Counted from the first letter of the stretch, positions 7,415 to 15,798 are shown. The stretch is DNA of 33,034 nt from Alphaproteobacteria bacterium (GCA_022450705.1 JAKUPP010000010.1:1-33034); one strand, 5' to 3'. The notes: a model not told the origin generated them from the sequence alone. Numbers and translations are program-made.

Positions 7415-7439
7415 AAAAAAAAAATTTAATATCCTTACT

Positions 7440-7970
7440 ATGAAACCTTTATTGAGATGGTGGTTGTTCATAAGCTTAACAATAATATTAACTTTTGCTT
7501 TTTACTATTTCGGTCTTTTTGCAGAAGTTTGGGATAAAGATAGAACTAAATTATCTTTTTTAATAATGTTTTTATTTTTCGTAACTTCAATTCATTGCGG
7601 TAAAGAAACAATTAAAGTATCAAATGCTTTAGAAGGAAATATTTCAGAAAATGAAATTAAGAATATAGATTGGAGAGGTAACCAAGAAGTTGGTTGGTTT
7701 ATCTCTGATTTTGTTTTAACAATTGGAATGGTTGGAACAGTTTCAGGTTTTCTACTTATGCTTACAGGAGCTTTTGCGGGCGTTGATCTTAATGATGAAG
7801 TTGCGATGCAAAATGTTTTAGAAAAAATGTCAAAAGGAATGTCTACTGCTCTTTACACAACTCTCTTTGGTCTTATTTCCGGTGGTTTACTAAAAATACA
7901 ATATTTTAGTCTTGGAAGAGCTACAGATCTTTTGGTTGATCCTATCGAAAAAAAAAATAAGGAAAAATAA
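7440..7970 (+). CDS. ExbB/TolQ/MotA-like proton channel protein
   Basis: A 176-residue inner-membrane protein. Two hydrophobic spans lie near the N-terminus (about residues 8-27 and 34-52). Two further spans carry the family signature: VLTIGMVGTVSGFLLML near residues 91-107 and STALYTTLFGLISGGLLK near 133-150, matching the GxxGTVxG and ALxTTxxGL patterns of ExbB/TolQ. It is shorter than typical ExbB (about 240) and lacks the long cytoplasmic loop. The stop overlaps the next start (TAATG), showing translational coupling with the ExbD-like gene. By homology the pair would form a proton-driven motor. Placement opposite a locus with a TonB-dependent receptor suggests, but does not prove, that it energises that receptor. 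Confidence 0.8.
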   Translation: MKPLLRWWLFISLTIILTFAFYYFGLFAEVWDKDRTKLSFLIMFLFFVTSIHCGKETIKVSNALEGNISENEIKNIDWRGNQEVGWFISDFVLTIGMVGTVSGFLLMLTGAFAGVDLNDEVAMQNVLEKMSKGMSTALYTTLFGLISGGLLKIQYFSLGRATDLLVDPIEKKNKEK

Positions 7971-8566
7971 TGCAGCGTAGGTATCATACAAATCTTCCTT
8001 TTCTTGACTTGCTATTTAATGTCTTAATTGGCTTTGTTTTTTTATTTATTGTTTCTTTTTTATTAATTAATCCAATTGCCAAAAGGGCTGACATTGAAGT
8101 TAAAGCAGAATTCTTGATAACTGTTTTTTGGCCTGATAATTTAGAAGATGATGTAGATATTTATGTTGAAGATCCTGCTGGAAATCTAGTTTGGTTTAAG
8201 TCACGTGAGCCAGGATTAATGCATTTAGATAGAGATGATCTAGGAAAAAGAAATGATGAGGTTGTTACTGCAGCTGGAACAATTTTATTCCCAGAAAATA
8301 GAGAAATAGTTACTTTGCGTGGTATTGTGCCAGGTGAATATGTAGTAAACGTCCATTGTTATTTTAAAGTTGGAGGAGATCCTGTTCCAGTTACGATTCA
8401 GATTGACAAAATTAATCCGTACTCTGTTGTTTTAAGAGAAACAGTTGATTTGAATAAAAAAGGAGATGAAATTACTGTAACAAGATTTAGTGTTAACTCA
8501 AAAGGTGAAGTAACAAATGTAAATAAACTTCCTAAAAAATTGGTGCAAGAATGGCAGAAGGGATAA
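7970..8566 (+). CDS. ExbD-like protein with DUF2135-like periplasmic domain
   Basis: A 198-residue protein with one N-terminal span: LPFLDLLFNVLIGFVFLFIV at residues 9-28. The aspartate at about residue 13 is in the place of the proton-carrying Asp of ExbD/TolR. The periplasmic part is not the usual ExbD domain. It reads ITVFWPDNLEDDVDIYVEDPAGN, then LMHLDRDDLG, then VPGEYVVNVHCYFK, the pattern of beta-sandwich domains such as DUF2135 (YfaP-like). It is coupled to the ExbB-like gene upstream by TAATG and overlaps the next gene by 16 bases. The combination suggests a specialised motor whose periplasmic head binds something other than TonB. Function is inferred, and the domain assignment is from pattern only. 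Confidence 0.72.
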   Translation: MQRRYHTNLPFLDLLFNVLIGFVFLFIVSFLLINPIAKRADIEVKAEFLITVFWPDNLEDDVDIYVEDPAGNLVWFKSREPGLMHLDRDDLGKRNDEVVTAAGTILFPENREIVTLRGIVPGEYVVNVHCYFKVGGDPVPVTIQIDKINPYSVVLRETVDLNKKGDEITVTRFSVNSKGEVTNVNKLPKKLVQEWQKG

Positions 8567-9165
8567 TTGGTTTATCAGCAAGTTTTCTACTTTTAGTAGC
8601 CTTGATACTATGGTTAATCATTCTTTCTAAAGGAAAATTCTGGATAATAAAAAGTATTGTCATAACTGTAGCTACTTTGTTCTCTATAATTGTTCTCCTT
8701 TCATTAAAAGATTTTATTGGTTGGCCAAGTAAATCTGAACTACCTCAAGAATTTCAATTACATTGGGCTATAATTGATGAACCTGACAAAATTAAAAATA
8801 CTGAAGGTGCTATATATATGTGGATTACTAGATTAGATAAAGAAAATAAAAATAAAGGTTTGCCTAGAGCATATAAGATTGATTATACAAGAAAAAATCA
8901 TGAACAAATTATACAAGGATTAATTAGTTTAGGAGATGGTATCCAACAAAAAGGTGAAAAAGTAAAAGTAAAAGAAGATATCGATATAGATGAAGACTTA
9001 AGTAATCTCCAAGAAATTGTTATTTATGAACTTCCAAAACCTCTGCTTCCAGAAAAAAATACGTCAACAAGAACAGAGCAAGGTGGTCCACCAACTAGTG
9101 GTTTTAATGCTTTAGAAATAGATCCTGAGACTGGAAGACCAATTATTGAAAAAGAAAAAGAATAA
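8551..9165 (+). CDS. Membrane protein of unknown function, third gene of proton-channel operon
   Basis: A 204-residue protein that starts inside the end of the ExbD-like gene (16-base overlap). It has two closely spaced spans (about residues 5-25 and 32-52). A soluble domain follows, with FQLHWAIIDEPDK and IYMWITRLDKENK near residues 65-105. The C-terminus is acidic and Pro/Glu-rich (YELPKPLLPEKN, ending EKEKE). I do not recognise a family. Overlap and orientation say it works with the two channel proteins. The tail after the membrane part could reach across the periplasm in the way TonB does, but no TonB C-terminal domain is visible, so this is speculation. Confidence 0.7.
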   Translation: MAEGIIGLSASFLLLVALILWLIILSKGKFWIIKSIVITVATLFSIIVLLSLKDFIGWPSKSELPQEFQLHWAIIDEPDKIKNTEGAIYMWITRLDKENKNKGLPRAYKIDYTRKNHEQIIQGLISLGDGIQQKGEKVKVKEDIDIDEDLSNLQEIVIYELPKPLLPEKNTSTRTEQGGPPTSGFNALEIDPETGRPIIEKEKE

Positions 9166-9173
9166 TTTGTTTC

Positions 9174-9962
9174 TTAAAAAGCGCTTAGAAAAGAAACATT
9201 TCTTTTATTTAAACTTAAAATTATTGACATTGCAGTTAGTCTAGATGTTTTAGGATTTTTACTTGGATTATTTTCTAAAATAACTTTTAATTTTCCAAAT
9301 TTACCAAGCGCTTCTATCTCAGCTATATTTTTTTTTATTTTAGGATCGGCTATCACAACTACTTTTGTTTTATCAAAACCTATTCCGCACATTGCTAAAG
9401 TAGCTGCAATATTTGAATTTTTTGGAAATTCCTTACATATTTTTCTTGCTGTAGATCTTAATAAAACTTTTTCATTCTTTATTTTTATTGATTCTGATAC
9501 TGTCAATAAAGCTTTAGGGGGTTTTCTTTGAATAAGTTTTACATATTTTAATTCATTGGAAAGTGATGCTGATGATATAGCATCAATTCCAGCTATGGCA
9601 CCTGTTGGAATATAAATTTTATTTTTTATTTTTTTAACTAAATTAGAAATTCTTTTGAAAAAATTTCTATCAGCAAAAGAACAAACAGATAAACAAACAA
9701 AATCTATTTTACTTTTTAAAACTTTCTCTGCATAATCCTTACAAGCTTCCACGCTTGCTACTTCGATAATTATAGTTGGTTTTTTTTTTAATAATTCCTC
9801 AAATGATTTACATTTGATTTTTTTTGGAAGTTTTTTTAAATTAATATCATCTGAAAAAACTCCAATAACGTTGTAACCCTTTATAGTTTTTCTTGAAATT
9901 TTTTTATAAACTTCCTGTCCTATTGCACCAAAACCAATTAAACCAATTTTTTCATTTTTCAT
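9174..9962 (-). CDS. nadX: L-aspartate dehydrogenase
   Basis: A 262-residue enzyme with an N-terminal NAD(P)-binding Rossmann motif GLIGFGAIGQEV (residues 7-18). Family landmarks follow: IEVAS near 66, IPTGAIAGIDAISSA near 117-131, FPKNSNIAATLAMCGIGFDKT near 178-198, and NPKTSRLTAMSIILSL near 236-251. It oxidises aspartate to iminoaspartate, which quinolinate synthase (NadA, an Fe-S enzyme) uses to make NAD; it thus replaces the flavoenzyme NadB. It can also assimilate ammonia in reverse. It is transcribed away from the suf operon, and the ICE element lies 22 bases upstream of its ATG, so shared iron control is possible. Length is usual for the family. Confidence 0.88.
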   Translation of the reverse strand: MKNEKIGLIGFGAIGQEVYKKISRKTIKGYNVIGVFSDDINLKKLPKKIKCKSFEELLKKKPTIIIEVASVEACKDYAEKVLKSKIDFVCLSVCSFADRNFFKRISNLVKKIKNKIYIPTGAIAGIDAISSASLSNELKYVKLIQRKPPKALLTVSESIKIKNEKVLLRSTARKICKEFPKNSNIAATLAMCGIGFDKTKVVVIADPKIKKNIAEIEALGKFGKLKVILENNPSKNPKTSRLTAMSIILSLNKRNVSFLSAF

Positions 9963-9983
9963 TATTTTAATATAAAATTCTAA

Positions 9984-10000
9984 TTTAGAATTATTCTAAA
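9984..10000. promoter_or_regulatory. Iron control element (Irr box) between nadX and sufB
   Basis: The 17 bases read TTTAGAA-TTA-TTCTAAA, an exact match to the ICE consensus TTTAGAA-N3-TTCTAAA bound by the haem-sensing iron regulator Irr of Alphaproteobacteria. The flanking bases extend the palindrome to nine on each side (9982-10002). Its centre lies about 48 bases upstream of the predicted suf transcription start. No irr gene is in the window. Confidence 0.8.
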
Positions 10001-10005
10001 TTGGA

Positions 10006-10033
10006 TTGACAATATTATTAACATTTTTATATT
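10006..10033 (+). promoter_or_regulatory. Promoter of the suf operon
   Basis: A perfect -35 TTGACA (10006-10011) is followed after 16 bases by TATATT (10028-10033). The expected start near 10040 gives a 5' leader of about 22 bases before the sufB ATG. The ICE palindrome ends 4 bases before the -35. Confidence 0.6.
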
Positions 10034-10061
10034 CTATGTATAACATTGTATAATATAAATT

Positions 10062-11513
10062 ATGTCAATCGATCTAGAAACAAAAAAAACCGTTAAATCT
10101 ATAACTGAGAAATATAAATATGGTTTTACAACTAAAATTAGTTCCGATAAGGCTCCAAAAGGTCTTAATGAAGACATTGTCAAACTAATCTCTGGAAAAA
10201 AAAAGGAACCTAAATGGCTTTTAGATTGGAGATTAAAGGCATTTAGAACATGGTTAAAAATGAAAGAACCAAATTGGAGCATGGTCAAATTTCCAAAAAT
10301 AAATTATCAAGATTCTTATTATTATTCTGCTCCAAAGCCAAAAAAAAAATTAAAAAGTTTAAATGAAGTTGATCCTGCAATTTTAAGTACATATGAAAAA
10401 TTAGGTATTCCTCTAGAAGAACAAAAAAGATTAGCTGGAGTTGCAGTAGATTATGTTTTCGACAGTACTTCTGTTGCAACAACTTTTAAAGAACAACTAT
10501 CTAAATTAGGAATAATTTTTTGCTCATTTTCTGAAGCAGTACAAAAAAATCCAGAATTAGTTAAAAAATATTTAGGGACAGTTATTCCATATACAGATAA
10601 TTATTTTGCAACTTTAAATTCAGCAGTTTTTAGCGATGGCTCTTTTGTTTACATACCTCCAGGAGTGAGATGTCCTATGGAACTATCAACATATTTTAGA
10701 ATAAATGCTGAAAATACTGGACAGTTTGAAAGGACTCTTATAATTGCTGATAAAGATAGTTATGTAAGCTATCTTGAAGGGTGTACAGCGCCGATGAGAG
10801 ATGAAAATCAATTACACGCTGCATGCGTAGAACTAATAACGCTTGATAATGCAGAAATTAAATATTCAACAGTCCAAAATTGGTATCCAGGTGATGAAAA
10901 AGGTAAAGGCGGTGTTTATAATTTTGTTACTAAAAGAGGAGCGTGCCGCGGTAACAACTCAAAAATATCATGGACACAAGTTGAAACAGGGTCAGCAATT
11001 ACTTGGAAATATCCAAGTTGCATTTTACAAGGTGACAATTCTGTCGGTGAATTTTATTCAGTTGCAATAACCAACAATTTTCAACAAGCAGATACTGGTA
11101 CAAAAATGATTCATCTTGGAAAAAATACTAAAAGTACAATAATATCGAAAGGAATTTCTGCTGGAAGAGGTCAAAATACTTATAGAGGTCTGGTACGTAT
11201 GGGACCAAAAGCTAAAGATGGAAGAAATTTTACTCAATGCGACTCACTTTTAATTGGAGATAGATGTGGTGCGCATACAGTTCCTTATATCGAAGTAAAA
11301 AATCAATCCGCAAAAGTAGAGCATGAGGCAACAACATCTAAAATAAGTGATGATCAAATGTTTTATTGTAGACAAAGAGGTCTGGATCAAGAAAATGCCG
11401 TATCTTTAATTGTAAATGGTTTTTGTAAAGAAGTCCTTAAAGAACTTCCTATGGAATTTGCAGTAGAAGCCCAAAAGCTTCTTGGAATAAGTCTTGAAGG
11501 AAGTGTAGGTTAA
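10062..11513 (+). CDS. sufB: Fe-S cluster assembly scaffold protein SufB
   Basis: A 483-residue SufB, the main scaffold of the SUF complex SufBC2D on which new iron-sulfur clusters form. It shows the expected features: [14 protein letters not shown] and [19 protein letters not shown] in the N-terminal half, then the beta-helix core with [22 protein letters not shown] near 234-255, and the C-terminal [19 protein letters not shown] and [23 protein letters not shown]. Conserved cysteines (in EGCTAP and GDRCGA) are present. It is first in a run sufB-C-D-S-(DUF59)-sufA; sufC follows after 6 bases. The promoter and Irr box upstream indicate iron-responsive expression. No IscR/Rrf2 regulator gene precedes it, unlike in many alphaproteobacterial suf operons. 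Confidence 0.97.
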   Translation: MSIDLETKKTVKSITEKYKYGFTTKISSDKAPKGLNEDIVKLISGKKKEPKWLLDWRLKAFRTWLKMKEPNWSMVKFPKINYQDSYYYSAPKPKKKLKSLNEVDPAILSTYEKLGIPLEEQKRLAGVAVDYVFDSTSVATTFKEQLSKLGIIFCSFSEAVQKNPELVKKYLGTVIPYTDNYFATLNSAVFSDGSFVYIPPGVRCPMELSTYFRINAENTGQFERTLIIADKDSYVSYLEGCTAPMRDENQLHAACVELITLDNAEIKYSTVQNWYPGDEKGKGGVYNFVTKRGACRGNNSKISWTQVETGSAITWKYPSCILQGDNSVGEFYSVAITNNFQQADTGTKMIHLGKNTKSTIISKGISAGRGQNTYRGLVRMGPKAKDGRNFTQCDSLLIGDRCGAHTVPYIEVKNQSAKVEHEATTSKISDDQMFYCRQRGLDQENAVSLIVNGFCKEVLKELPMEFAVEAQKLLGISLEGSVG

Positions 11514-11519
11514 TTATTT

Positions 11520-12257
11520 ATGCTTAAAATAGAAGGTCTTCACGTAAATGTGGAAGATAAAAAAATAATTCAAGGACTTGATTTGCAGATTGCTCCTGGT
11601 GAAGTGCACGCAATTATGGGACCAAACGGATCAGGTAAAAGTACTTTAGCAAATGTTTTATCCGGTAAAGATGGTTATGATGTAACAAAAGGAAAAATAA
11701 CTTTTCTCAAAAAAAATTTATTTGATTTGGAACCTGAAAATCGAGCAGGTGAAGGTTTATTTCTTGCTTTTCAATATCCAGTAGAAATACCAGGTGTTTC
11801 TGGTATGAATTTTTTGAGGACTACTATAAATTCTATAAGAAGATATAGAAAACAAAAAGAACTTGATGGTGTAAATTTTCTAAAAGTTTTAAGAGAAAAA
11901 GCCAAATTTATAAAAATGGATGAAAAATTAATAAAAAGATCGGTTAATACTGGTTTTTCAGGTGGGGAAAAAAAAAGGAGTGAAATATTACAAATGAGTT
12001 TATTAGAACCGAAACTTGCAATATTAGATGAGACTGACTCTGGGTTAGATATTGATGCATTAAAAACTGTAGCAAATGGTGTGAATAATCTAAAAAATAA
12101 AGAACGATCCTTCTTGATTATAACTCATTACCAAAGATTATTAAATTATATTGTTCCTGATAAAGTGCACGTTTTATCAAAAGGAAAAATCGTTAAAAGT
12201 GGAGATAAAAACTTAGCTATTGAATTAGAAAAAAAAGGTTATGAAGGAATTATGTAA
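11520..12257 (+). CDS. sufC: Fe-S assembly ATPase SufC
   Basis: A 245-residue ABC-type ATPase that binds SufB and SufD and drives cluster assembly in the cytoplasm; it is not a transporter. Walker A GPNGSGKST at residues about 34-42, Q-loop FQYPVEIPG near 85, signature FSGGEKKRSEI near 147, Walker B LAILDETDSGLDID near 166-179, and switch His in ITHYQRLL near 200. The DETDSGLD form and the EIPG segment after the Q-loop are specific to SufC. It has the usual length and lies between sufB and sufD with gaps of 6 and 2 bases. Confidence 0.97.
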   Translation: MLKIEGLHVNVEDKKIIQGLDLQIAPGEVHAIMGPNGSGKSTLANVLSGKDGYDVTKGKITFLKKNLFDLEPENRAGEGLFLAFQYPVEIPGVSGMNFLRTTINSIRRYRKQKELDGVNFLKVLREKAKFIKMDEKLIKRSVNTGFSGGEKKRSEILQMSLLEPKLAILDETDSGLDIDALKTVANGVNNLKNKERSFLIITHYQRLLNYIVPDKVHVLSKGKIVKSGDKNLAIELEKKGYEGIM

Positions 12258-12259
12258 TT

Positions 12260-13453
12260 ATGGAAAAATTAATTGAAGATTTTCAAATACCAGATAAAAA
12301 AATTGAAACATGGAAATTTACCGATTTAAAAAAAGTTCAAGAGAAAAATAATTTTCGACCTTCTGTTAAATCAGATTCGACTCCAACTAATCCTTATAAA
12401 ATAAATTTAGATATTTCAAATAATATTTTTTTTGACCCAAAAAATAACTTTATAATTTTTGAAAATGGATACCTAAAAAAAATTAATACAAAATCAGATG
12501 ACTTAGAAATAAAATCTTTAGATAGTAATTTAGAAAACAAAATATTTAATAAAAAAAATTTTACTAGAAAAGATAGTCTGCTTGATATAAACAGTGCTTT
12601 TTTAAATGAAAATTTAATCATTAAAGTTAAGAAAAATGCAAAATTAAAGAACCCTATATCAATTTTTTATTACAACTGTGAAGAGGAAAAATATCTTATT
12701 AATAATAGAATAAATATCATTCTTGAAGAAAATTCTGAAGCCGAAATAAATGAAATTTTTTTTTCAAATAATAAATCTATTTATTGGAATAATGTACATA
12801 ATTATGTTTGTTTAAAAAAAAATTCAAAACTCCAACATTATAAAATTCAATTAGAATCTAAGAATGCTATTCATTCATCATCAACTAATATAGATTGTGA
12901 AAATTCTTCAATTTATAATAATTTCATTTTCTCTATTGGAGGAAATATGTCCAGAATTGAGGTCATAAGTTCTATAAATTCTGCTGATATTAATTTTAAT
13001 ATAAAAGGTTTATATTTAGCAAAAACTAATCAACATCACGATATAACTACATTAATGCAGCACAAACATCCTGAAAGTAAAAGTAATCAACATATAAAAG
13101 GAATATTGCAAAAAGATTCTTCAGGGGTTTTTCAAGGTAAGGTAATTGTAGCGCAAGATGCTCAAAAAACTGATGCATTTCAATTTAATCAGAATTTATT
13201 ACTATCTGAAACAGCAGAAGTGAATGCAAAGCCTGAGCTAGAAATATATGCTGATGATGTAAAATGTAGCCATGGCGCAACAACCGGAGAATTAGATGAA
13301 GGAATGTTATTTTATTTAAGATCAAGAGGTTTAAACAAAGAGGAGGCAAGAAAACTTTTAATTGAAGGTTTTATAAATGAATTATTTGATGATATAGAAA
13401 ATAAAGAATTAAAAAAAAAATTATTACTTACTTCAAAAAAAACAATTTATTGA
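12260..13453 (+). CDS. sufD: Fe-S cluster assembly protein SufD
   Basis: A 397-residue SufD, the partner of SufB in the SufBC2D scaffold. The N-terminal part is poorly conserved and Asn/Lys-rich, starting with the familiar pattern PDKKIETWKFTDLKK (residues 11-25). The C-terminal core is clear: QHHDITTLMQHKHPESKSNQHIKG near 257-280, FQGKVIVAQDAQKTDAFQ near 293-310, and CSHGATTGELDEGMLFYLRSRGL near 336-358, which parallels the SufB C-terminus. The conserved histidine in CSHGA is present. It starts 2 bases after sufC and is followed by sufS after 9 bases. Confidence 0.94.
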   Translation: MEKLIEDFQIPDKKIETWKFTDLKKVQEKNNFRPSVKSDSTPTNPYKINLDISNNIFFDPKNNFIIFENGYLKKINTKSDDLEIKSLDSNLENKIFNKKNFTRKDSLLDINSAFLNENLIIKVKKNAKLKNPISIFYYNCEEEKYLINNRINIILEENSEAEINEIFFSNNKSIYWNNVHNYVCLKKNSKLQHYKIQLESKNAIHSSSTNIDCENSSIYNNFIFSIGGNMSRIEVISSINSADINFNIKGLYLAKTNQHHDITTLMQHKHPESKSNQHIKGILQKDSSGVFQGKVIVAQDAQKTDAFQFNQNLLLSETAEVNAKPELEIYADDVKCSHGATTGELDEGMLFYLRSRGLNKEEARKLLIEGFINELFDDIENKELKKKLLLTSKKTIY

Positions 13454-13462
13454 TAATTTTTA

Positions 13463-14680
13463 ATGTTAGATATAGACAAGATAAGAAAAGATTTTCCAAT
13501 CTTAAAAATAAAGTCAAACAATAAAGATCTAATATTCTTTGATAATGGTGCAAGTTCTCAAAAACCTAAAGTTGTATTAGACAAAATAAAAGAAATATAT
13601 GAAACAAAATATGCAAATATACATAGAGGCATATACAATTTAAGTCAACTGTCGACTGAAGCATACGAGGAATCAAGGAAAATTATTCAAAAATTTTTAA
13701 ATGCTAAAAGTGAAAAAGAAATAATATTTGTAAGAGGAGCAACTGAAGCAATAAACCTAGTTGCACAATCTTTTGGATTAAATAATTTTGAAAAAGGTGA
13801 TGAGGTTATATTGTCTCAAATGGAACATCATTCAAATATTGTTCCTTGGCAGCTACTTAGAGATAAGTTGGGTATTAAAATAAATGTAATTCCTATAAAT
13901 CAAGATGGTGACATTGACTTAAACAATTTTAAAAAATTATTATCAAAAAAAGTTAAGTTGGTTTCTATACTCCATGTATCAAATGCTTTAGGCACAATAG
14001 TGCCAATCAAAGAATTAATTTCGATTTCACATAAAAAAAAAATACCTGTCTTAGTAGATGGATGTCAATCTGTCCCCCACATGAAAGTAGACGTTCAAAG
14101 TTTAGATGCTGATTTTTATTGTTTTTCTGGCCATAAAATTTATGGTCCGACGGGTATAGGAATTTTGTATTCTAAAAAAGATTTTTTAGAAAGAATGTCG
14201 CCATATCAGGGAGGTGGCGAAATGATATCAGAAGTAACTTTTAAAAAAACTACATATCAAGAACCTCCTCATAAATATGAAGCGGGAACGCCTAATATAG
14301 TAGGATCTATAGCTTTAGGAACTGCAGTTGATTATGTAAAAAATATTAATATTGAAAAAATATGTAAGCATGAACAAAATTTATTAAATTATGCAACAGA
14401 TAAAATTAAGTCTATAAATGAAGTTAAAATTATTGGAACATCAAAAAATAAAGCAGGGATTATCTCATTTATTGTTAAAAATACCCATCCAAATGATATA
14501 GGTGTTATTTTAGATAATCATGGAATTGCTGTTCGAACAGGTCATCACTGTTGCCAACCTTTAATGCAATTTTATAATATACCAGCAACAATTAGGGCTT
14601 CGTTTGGTCTATACAATACTTTAGATGAAATCGATAGTTTTATAGATGCTTTAAAAAACGCAATTAACCTTTTAAGATAA
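13463..14680 (+). CDS. sufS: Cysteine desulfurase SufS
   Basis: A 405-residue PLP enzyme of the class II (SufS/CsdA) group. It takes sulfur from cysteine and passes it to the SUF scaffold. Visible features are the N-terminal YFDNGASSQKP-like motif (FFDNGASSQKP at 25-35), HRGIYNLSQ near 54, MEHHSNIVPW near 121, the PLP lysine in FSGHKIYGPTGIG near 220-232, and the active-site cysteine in RTGHHCCQP near 357-365. The neighbouring HCC is the usual SufS form. Class II desulfurases normally need a SufE or SufU activator; neither is visible in this operon. Confidence 0.96.
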   Translation: MLDIDKIRKDFPILKIKSNNKDLIFFDNGASSQKPKVVLDKIKEIYETKYANIHRGIYNLSQLSTEAYEESRKIIQKFLNAKSEKEIIFVRGATEAINLVAQSFGLNNFEKGDEVILSQMEHHSNIVPWQLLRDKLGIKINVIPINQDGDIDLNNFKKLLSKKVKLVSILHVSNALGTIVPIKELISISHKKKIPVLVDGCQSVPHMKVDVQSLDADFYCFSGHKIYGPTGIGILYSKKDFLERMSPYQGGGEMISEVTFKKTTYQEPPHKYEAGTPNIVGSIALGTAVDYVKNINIEKICKHEQNLLNYATDKIKSINEVKIIGTSKNKAGIISFIVKNTHPNDIGVILDNHGIAVRTGHHCCQPLMQFYNIPATIRASFGLYNTLDEIDSFIDALKNAINLLR

Positions 14681-14706
14681 TTTTTTTACATTATATTATT
14701 ATTGAT

Positions 14707-15015
14707 ATGCCAAATTCTATTAAAGATAATATTATAAAAAATCTTCATACGGTTTATGACCCGGAAATACCAGTGGATATTTATGAACTTGGATTGATAT
14801 ATGATCTTAAAGTAAATTCAAAAGGTTTGGTCGATATTATAATGACATTAACTTCACCAAATTGTCCTGTAGCTGAAATCTTACCGGAACAAGTAAAAAC
14901 AGCAGCAAAAAAAACTAAAGGAGTTAAAGATGTAAATTTAAAGTTAGTTTTTGAACCGCCATGGACGCCGGATATGATGTCTGAAGCAGCTAAAGTTGAA
15001 TTAAATATGGAATAA
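14707..15015 (+). CDS. sufT: SUF-associated DUF59/MIP18 protein (SufT-like)
   Basis: A 102-residue protein of the DUF59 (MIP18) family. It shows the family core: VYDPEIPVDIYELGLIYDL near residues 15-33, VDIIMTLTSPNCPVAEIL near 41-58 with the single conserved cysteine, and VFEPPWTPDMMSEAAK near 81-96. In many bacteria a short protein of this kind lies in the suf operon and helps mature Fe-S proteins, probably as a carrier or targeting factor. It lies between sufS and the A-type carrier gene, only 2 bases before the latter. The role is known from the family; the symbol is given for the short suf-operon version. Confidence 0.88.
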   Translation: MPNSIKDNIIKNLHTVYDPEIPVDIYELGLIYDLKVNSKGLVDIIMTLTSPNCPVAEILPEQVKTAAKKTKGVKDVNLKLVFEPPWTPDMMSEAAKVELNME

Positions 15016-15017
15016 AA

Positions 15018-15359
15018 ATGAACAATGTAAGAGAAATTATAACTTTGACTACAGCGGCTAAAAATAGAGTTAAAGAAATAATTGCAAAAGGAAAAAAAAA
15101 TTATATTGGTATAAGAATAGGAATTGATAATACTGGGTGTTCTGGTCATTCATATAAAATTGATTACGCTGAAAGTAAAATTAATGGGGATGAAGTAATA
15201 TCTATAGATAATATAAAAATTTTTATTGATGCTTCAGCAACTATGTATATTCTAGGATCGAAAATTGATTACATTGATAATGGCATGGAATCTGGGTTTG
15301 TTTTCAGTAATCCAAATGAAAAAGGAAGATGTGGTTGCGGAGAATCTTTTAGTGTGTAA
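15018..15359 (+). CDS. sufA: A-type Fe-S carrier protein SufA/IscA family
   Basis: A 113-residue HesB/IscA-family protein that accepts clusters from the scaffold and delivers them to target enzymes. The three conserved cysteines are present: one in DNTGCSGHSYKIDY near residue 41 and the pair in GRCGCGESF near 105-107. The middle has the family pattern IFIDASATMYILGSKIDYI. It is the last gene of the suf run, 2 bases after the DUF59 gene, and its length is normal. Confidence 0.93.
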   Translation: MNNVREIITLTTAAKNRVKEIIAKGKKNYIGIRIGIDNTGCSGHSYKIDYAESKINGDEVISIDNIKIFIDASATMYILGSKIDYIDNGMESGFVFSNPNEKGRCGCGESFSV

Positions 15360-15384
15360 TATTATTTGTGTTGGGATTAAATAA

Positions 15385-15777
15385 TTGTACGAAGAAATAA
15401 CAGAAAAAATAAAAATAACTGTAAAACCGGAATTTCTTGATGAACATTCAGACCCAGATGAAAAAAGATTTATATGGGCATATCATGTGAAAATTGAGAA
15501 TTTTGGAGATGACACGGTAAAATTAGTAAGTAGATCATGGACTATATCTGATTCACTTGGAAGAGTGCAAGAGGTTAGAGGCTCTGGAGTTGTTGGAGAG
15601 AATCCTATTTTAAAACCAGGTAGTTCATTTGAATATACTTCTGGCACTCCATTAAACACGCCTTCTGGATTTATGATGGGAACTTATAAAATGAAAAAAA
15701 ATAATGGTTCAACTTTTAATGCACATATTCCTGCATTTTCATTAGATAGTCCTCATGAAAAAGGTTTACAAAATTAA
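15385..15777 (+). CDS. apaG: ApaG protein
   Basis: A 130-residue protein of the ApaG family (fibronectin-III-like beta fold), a cytoplasmic protein linked to divalent ions and nucleotide metabolism whose exact role is unclear. Family motifs seen: FIWAYHVKIENFGDDTVKLVSRSW near residues 28-51, the GxGxxG-like VRGSGVVGENPILKPG near 58-73, YTSGTPLNTPSGFMMGTY near 78-95, and the closing IPAFSLDSP. I chose the TTG at 15385 because a stop codon lies directly upstream in frame and the first residues fit the family. It follows sufA by 25 bases. Confidence 0.93.
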   Translation: MYEEITEKIKITVKPEFLDEHSDPDEKRFIWAYHVKIENFGDDTVKLVSRSWTISDSLGRVQEVRGSGVVGENPILKPGSSFEYTSGTPLNTPSGFMMGTYKMKKNNGSTFNAHIPAFSLDSPHEKGLQN

Positions 15778-15798
15778 AAAAAAAAATAGTTTTATAGA

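Noticed and set aside
10034-10482. Minus-strand frames at the beginning of sufB
   Set aside because: sufB is unmistakable on the plus strand; these frames have no start signal and would overlap its promoter and coding region.
14781-15149. Minus-strand frame opposite the DUF59 and sufA genes
   Set aside because: It spans two real genes and the small gap between them, with Ser/Phe-rich shadow composition.
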